From positions 1,364,001-1,428,000 of the forward strand of contig JACKAM010000001.1 in assembly GCA_020635075.1 (NCBI GenBank): a stretch of DNA of 64,000 nt, written 5' to 3'. This document shows, piece after piece, positions 61,542 to 64,000 of the stretch. This stretch comes from Pseudobdellovibrionaceae bacterium (lineage in GTDB: Bacteria; Bdellovibrionota; Bdellovibrionia; Bdellovibrionales; UBA1609). Each line of letters begins with the position of its first letter. Positions within the stretch are counted from its first letter, which is position 1. Under the pieces are notes generated by a model. That model saw nothing but the letters and a program-made list of their open reading frames with translations. It did no database searches and had not been told where the DNA came from. Both the position numbers and the translations under genes were made by a program.

Positions 61542-63290
61542 ATGAGTGATACAAAAGCTTGGGCTCAGCCATTTCAAGTTTCCAGTGAAACCTACGCCGA
61601 TTGGGGCCAACAAGCTCCCAGTGACCGGGATTTCACCTATTGGTGCCTGGAGACAGGCCGACTCAGTGAAGGTCAGTACCTGAACTGGGCCAGGGAGCAC
61701 TATGGCCTTGCCTCTCTGGAACCTGAGTTTTTTCAAACCTCACCAGATTTGGTTCTCTGGAGCCGGGTCGCCGCCGAGGGCAACTGGTACGAGTGGATGC
61801 TACCCGTGGGAGAGTGGGAAGGCGTCGTTTTCGTCGCCTGTGTGGAACCTCCCCGACAGGTCGATTGGGACTTTCCCGTCCGCTTTGTTCTCGCTCCGGC
61901 CTCGGGGTTACGCGTAGCCTGGCAGCTTCTCCAACAACATTCTCAACCAGCCATCAAACTGGGTGATGCGGGTGCGGTCACCACCGCAAAACTCATTGTT
62001 GATCAGGACACCCCAGCTCCGCCAAAAAAGCCAACTCCAGGTGCTGCAAGCGATGGGGATGCCTCAATTCCCACCGCTCGGCTGGTGATTGACAAGGACG
62101 AGGAGAAAACCCAGGAAGATTTATTTCCTGAATTGCCCCCTGAAAAAGAAGCCACTCCACCTTCATTGGAAGGCCTGGACCCATCCGTGTTGACCAAACT
62201 CGGGATCAAGCCAGAGGAGGAAGACAGTGGCAAGTTGAATCTCAAGGCCTCAGCAAATGGGGGTTCCCCTGAAATCCTCAAAGGTATGCCCGGAGTCGGC
62301 GAAGATGATAAGGCTGACGCTGAAGAACCTCATGGCTTTACCTTGAGTCACAGTTTGAACCAGTACTTGGTCAACTCCCAAACTGGTTCAGATTCAAGTG
62401 TGGTGAAGTTAGATACCACTGCCGGCACTTCCATTCCCGAAGTCACTCCCCCTCCCCCGGCTGAGGCCGTGAGTGAAGAAACCGCCGAGGGTGTTGTTCT
62501 TAGTGTTGATGACGAAATTGAAGATGTGATCGATGCAGAAGTGGGTGCCCAAGTGGTTGCCGTGACCAGCGACGCCCCCCCTGCGACCGAGGCCACGCCT
62601 GAGGAACAACCTATGTTTGCTCAGGACGAAATTCCCACCGCCATCATTGAGGCGGCAAAATTAAAGGAAGAGGAAGCCAAAAGAGCTCTAGCTGAAGCTC
62701 AGGACGCAACCGCAGACGGAATTGAGGAAGAGGTCACCAAAGATGCCCCCCTCCCACCACCAGAAGCAATGGCCCAGGCACAAAGCACTCCTGGAGTGAC
62801 TGCAGTTGAGTGCAATTTGCCAGCGCCACCAATGAGTCTCGCTGCCGCAAAGAGCGAAGACCAGGTAGCCTCTTATGTCTTTCAGCAGCTGCGCGACAAA
62901 TTTGAGAAATCCATGATTTTGCTTTTTGAAGGCACCAAAATTCGCCCCTGGAAGTGGGACTCCCCGTGGGTGGCCACACTACCCAGTGCTGCTGATGCCT
63001 TCGACATCAGTAAAGCCTGTGTTTTTCGCGTGGTCCGCCGCACCCGCCTTCCTTATCATGGCTATTTGGTCAAAAATGAAATCAATGAGAACTTCTTTAG
63101 GCTATGGGGTCACTCAGAATTACCCGATCACGTGACTATCTGCCCGATTCAATACGACTCTCATCTGGTGGGAATGCTCCTCAGCGTGGGTGACAAAAAA
63201 TGTGATACCCCCCAGCATCTCAGCCACTCAGAGAGAATCACCATTCAACTGTCTGAAGCCATGCAAAAGGTCAATTCGAGCGCGGCCTAA
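61542..63290 (+). CDS. MshEN-like/GAF-like protein with long disordered linker
   Basis: A 582-residue protein with three parts. Residues about 15-130 resemble the MshEN/GspE N-terminal fold of secretion ATPases (YWCLETGRLSEGQYLNWAREHYGL). About 130-430 is a Pro/Glu/Ala-rich acidic linker with two similar short segments (TTAKLIVDQD and PTARLVIDKD). About 430-580 has alternating strands and a GAF-like look (VASYVFQQLRDKFEKSMILLFEG, LVGMLLSVGD). No catalytic motif. It could be a c-di-GMP-linked adaptor (inference, since some MshEN domains bind it). GTG 61539 is an alternative start. Converges with tsaE, overlapping 20 nt. Confidence 0.62.
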   Translation: MSDTKAWAQPFQVSSETYADWGQQAPSDRDFTYWCLETGRLSEGQYLNWAREHYGLASLEPEFFQTSPDLVLWSRVAAEGNWYEWMLPVGEWEGVVFVACVEPPRQVDWDFPVRFVLAPASGLRVAWQLLQQHSQPAIKLGDAGAVTTAKLIVDQDTPAPPKKPTPGAASDGDASIPTARLVIDKDEEKTQEDLFPELPPEKEATPPSLEGLDPSVLTKLGIKPEEEDSGKLNLKASANGGSPEILKGMPGVGEDDKADAEEPHGFTLSHSLNQYLVNSQTGSDSSVVKLDTTAGTSIPEVTPPPPAEAVSEETAEGVVLSVDDEIEDVIDAEVGAQVVAVTSDAPPATEATPEEQPMFAQDEIPTAIIEAAKLKEEEAKRALAEAQDATADGIEEEVTKDAPLPPPEAMAQAQSTPGVTAVECNLPAPPMSLAAAKSEDQVASYVFQQLRDKFEKSMILLFEGTKIRPWKWDSPWVATLPSAADAFDISKACVFRVVRRTRLPYHGYLVKNEINENFFRLWGHSELPDHVTICPIQYDSHLVGMLLSVGDKKCDTPQHLSHSERITIQLSEAMQKVNSSAA

Positions 63291-63738
63291 GCTCAAGCAA
63301 ATTCACAGACCGTCTTTGCGACTCCTGACCTTCATCAATAAAAGCCAGGTCCACCTGCCGCAGGGTCCAGCCGGGGGGAAGATAGTCGGAGTCCAATCGC
63401 TCCGCCCACTCAATGATGATCAAGCCCCGAGGTTCAAGGAAGAAATCCCAGAAGCCTGTTGATTCCAAGTCCTGCTCATCTTCCAGACGATACAAATCAA
63501 CGTGATCGATACGTCTGTCTATAACCTCGTAACAGTTGTGAATAGCAAAACTCGGGGAGCAGGCCTCGTGGGCACCCAGGGCTTCAACCAAATACCTCAC
63601 CAACTGGGTCTTTCCCACCCCAACCGGACCAGTAAGTAACAGAACCTCCCGGTCGGACAAACTCGGAACCAGAACCTGTTGGACCCACTCTCTGTACTGA
63701 TCAAGATTTTCGATGATTTTTGGACCGGACATCAACAT
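63271..63738 (-). CDS. tsaE: tRNA t6A biosynthesis ATPase TsaE
   Basis: A 155-residue P-loop protein that drives turnover of the TsaB-TsaD complex for t6A37. Walker A GPVGVGKT is at about 37-44, SPSFAIHN is the threonine-binding segment and IIEWAERL the Walker B-like strand. It provides t6A, the substrate of MtaB encoded 4 kb away. ATG 63738 and 63732 are alternatives. It starts 4 nt after the nnrD stop, on the same strand, as in many bacteria. Confidence 0.94.
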   Translation of the reverse strand: MLMSGPKIIENLDQYREWVQQVLVPSLSDREVLLLTGPVGVGKTQLVRYLVEALGAHEACSPSFAIHNCYEVIDRRIDHVDLYRLEDEQDLESTGFWDFFLEPRGLIIIEWAERLDSDYLPPGWTLRQVDLAFIDEGQESQRRSVNLLELRPRSN

Positions 63739-63742
63739 CTCT

Positions 63743-64000
63743 TTACAACACTAAAGTTCCGCCGGCAATACGTCCGATCAAGCTGGGCAAATGATCCCTT
63801 AAATCTGACGCCATCAGAGTTCGGCGGTCATGGCCAATGCGCACCCACTCGTCGGCCAGGCGGCCGTGAATGTAGGCGGCCGTGGCTGTGGCCTGAAGTG
63901 GTTCCAGGCCCTGAGCCATAAAGCCACCAATCATTCCGGTGAGCACGTCTCCGGTACCGGCCTTGGCCAAGGCGGAGTTTCCAGCATTGATCACCATACA
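63743..64000 (-). CDS. nnrD: ADP-dependent NAD(P)H-hydrate dehydratase, N-terminus outside window
   Basis: The last 86 or so residues of the dehydratase that repairs hydrated NAD(P)H. The motif NAGNSALAKAGTGDVLTG is the family ATP/ADP-site signature (GTGD), followed by AAYIHGRLADEW. The protein continues off the right edge. It may be fused to the epimerase domain (NnrE), which cannot be seen. Stop TAA is 4 nt before tsaE. Confidence 0.92.
   Translation of the reverse strand, partial: CMVINAGNSALAKAGTGDVLTGMIGGFMAQGLEPLQATATAAYIHGRLADEWVRIGHDRRTLMASDLRDHLPSLIGRIAGGTLVL

Noticed and set aside
1..64000. tRNA, rRNA, CRISPR arrays, prophage genes, transposases
   Set aside because: Looked for cloverleaf ends with CCA-type acceptors, repeat-spacer spacing and transposase or integrase motifs; none was seen by eye. 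A covariance-model search could not be run.

Overview
The window reads as the chromosome of a Gram-negative predatory or deltaproteobacterial-type bacterium, most likely a member of the Bdellovibrionota (inference). Support: many exported hypothetical proteins and lipoproteins with short signal peptides, Bacillus-type PurS/PurQ/PurL, a PilZ-linked N-acyltransferase, MtaB, a bacterial SNF-family symporter and moderately high GC. No tRNA, rRNA, CRISPR array, phage gene or transposase was seen. Coding density is high.

Layout. 1-3.1 kb: end of a secreted protein gene and a secreted GH13 alpha-amylase. 3.2-6.5 kb: a six-gene minus-strand thiol-redox operon (TlpA-like, CxxC-tailed mini-lipoprotein, beta-barrel-like protein, two thioredoxin-fold proteins, CcdA-like membrane protein). 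6.9-16.5 kb: lipoprotein, acyl-CoA thioesterase, LuxR-type regulator, GlnD, MutS, LysR regulator. 16.8-25.1 kb: SGNH lipoprotein, CBS-PAS protein, FeeM-like/PilZ protein, nitroreductase-fold protein, Mpl, and small exported or membrane proteins. 25.3-32.9 kb: serine hydrolase and LD-carboxypeptidase (with Mpl, a murein-recycling neighbourhood), dCMP deaminase, a GT4 glycosyltransferase, and envelope proteins including a VWA protein, a possible NlpC/P60-like protein and an exported 2H phosphoesterase. 33.3-41.5 kb: lipoprotein, two tandem Cys-rich paralogues, a cytochrome c, and a membrane/coiled-coil trio.

41.6-50.5 kb is a purine operon read on the minus strand: purM, an unknown Rossmann-like gene, purB, purC, purS, purQ, purL, purF. 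Genes overlap or lie within about 30 nt of each other; the pathway is partial here (no purD, purE/K, purN/T or purH). A terminator separates it from an EF-hand-like lipoprotein gene. 53.3-61.5 kb is a second long minus-strand operon: cysteine desulfurase, mnmA, mtaB, rnc, era, der and an SNF-family symporter. The desulfurase can supply sulfur for MnmA-dependent tRNA thiolation. The window closes with a three-part plus-strand protein, tsaE and a truncated nnrD.

The most unusual signal is a set of very long, nearly perfect inverted repeats at gene ends (801-855, 12054-12159, 25135-25349, 34346-34580, 37567-37676). They share GGTACC or GGTTCC close to each outer end. Two of them are homologous composites with doubled arms and a 79-nt core that is 81 percent identical. 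At 25135-25349 the first and last three bases of the palindrome are the TAA stop codons of the two flanking convergent genes; in the mutS element the stop codon also lies in the arm.
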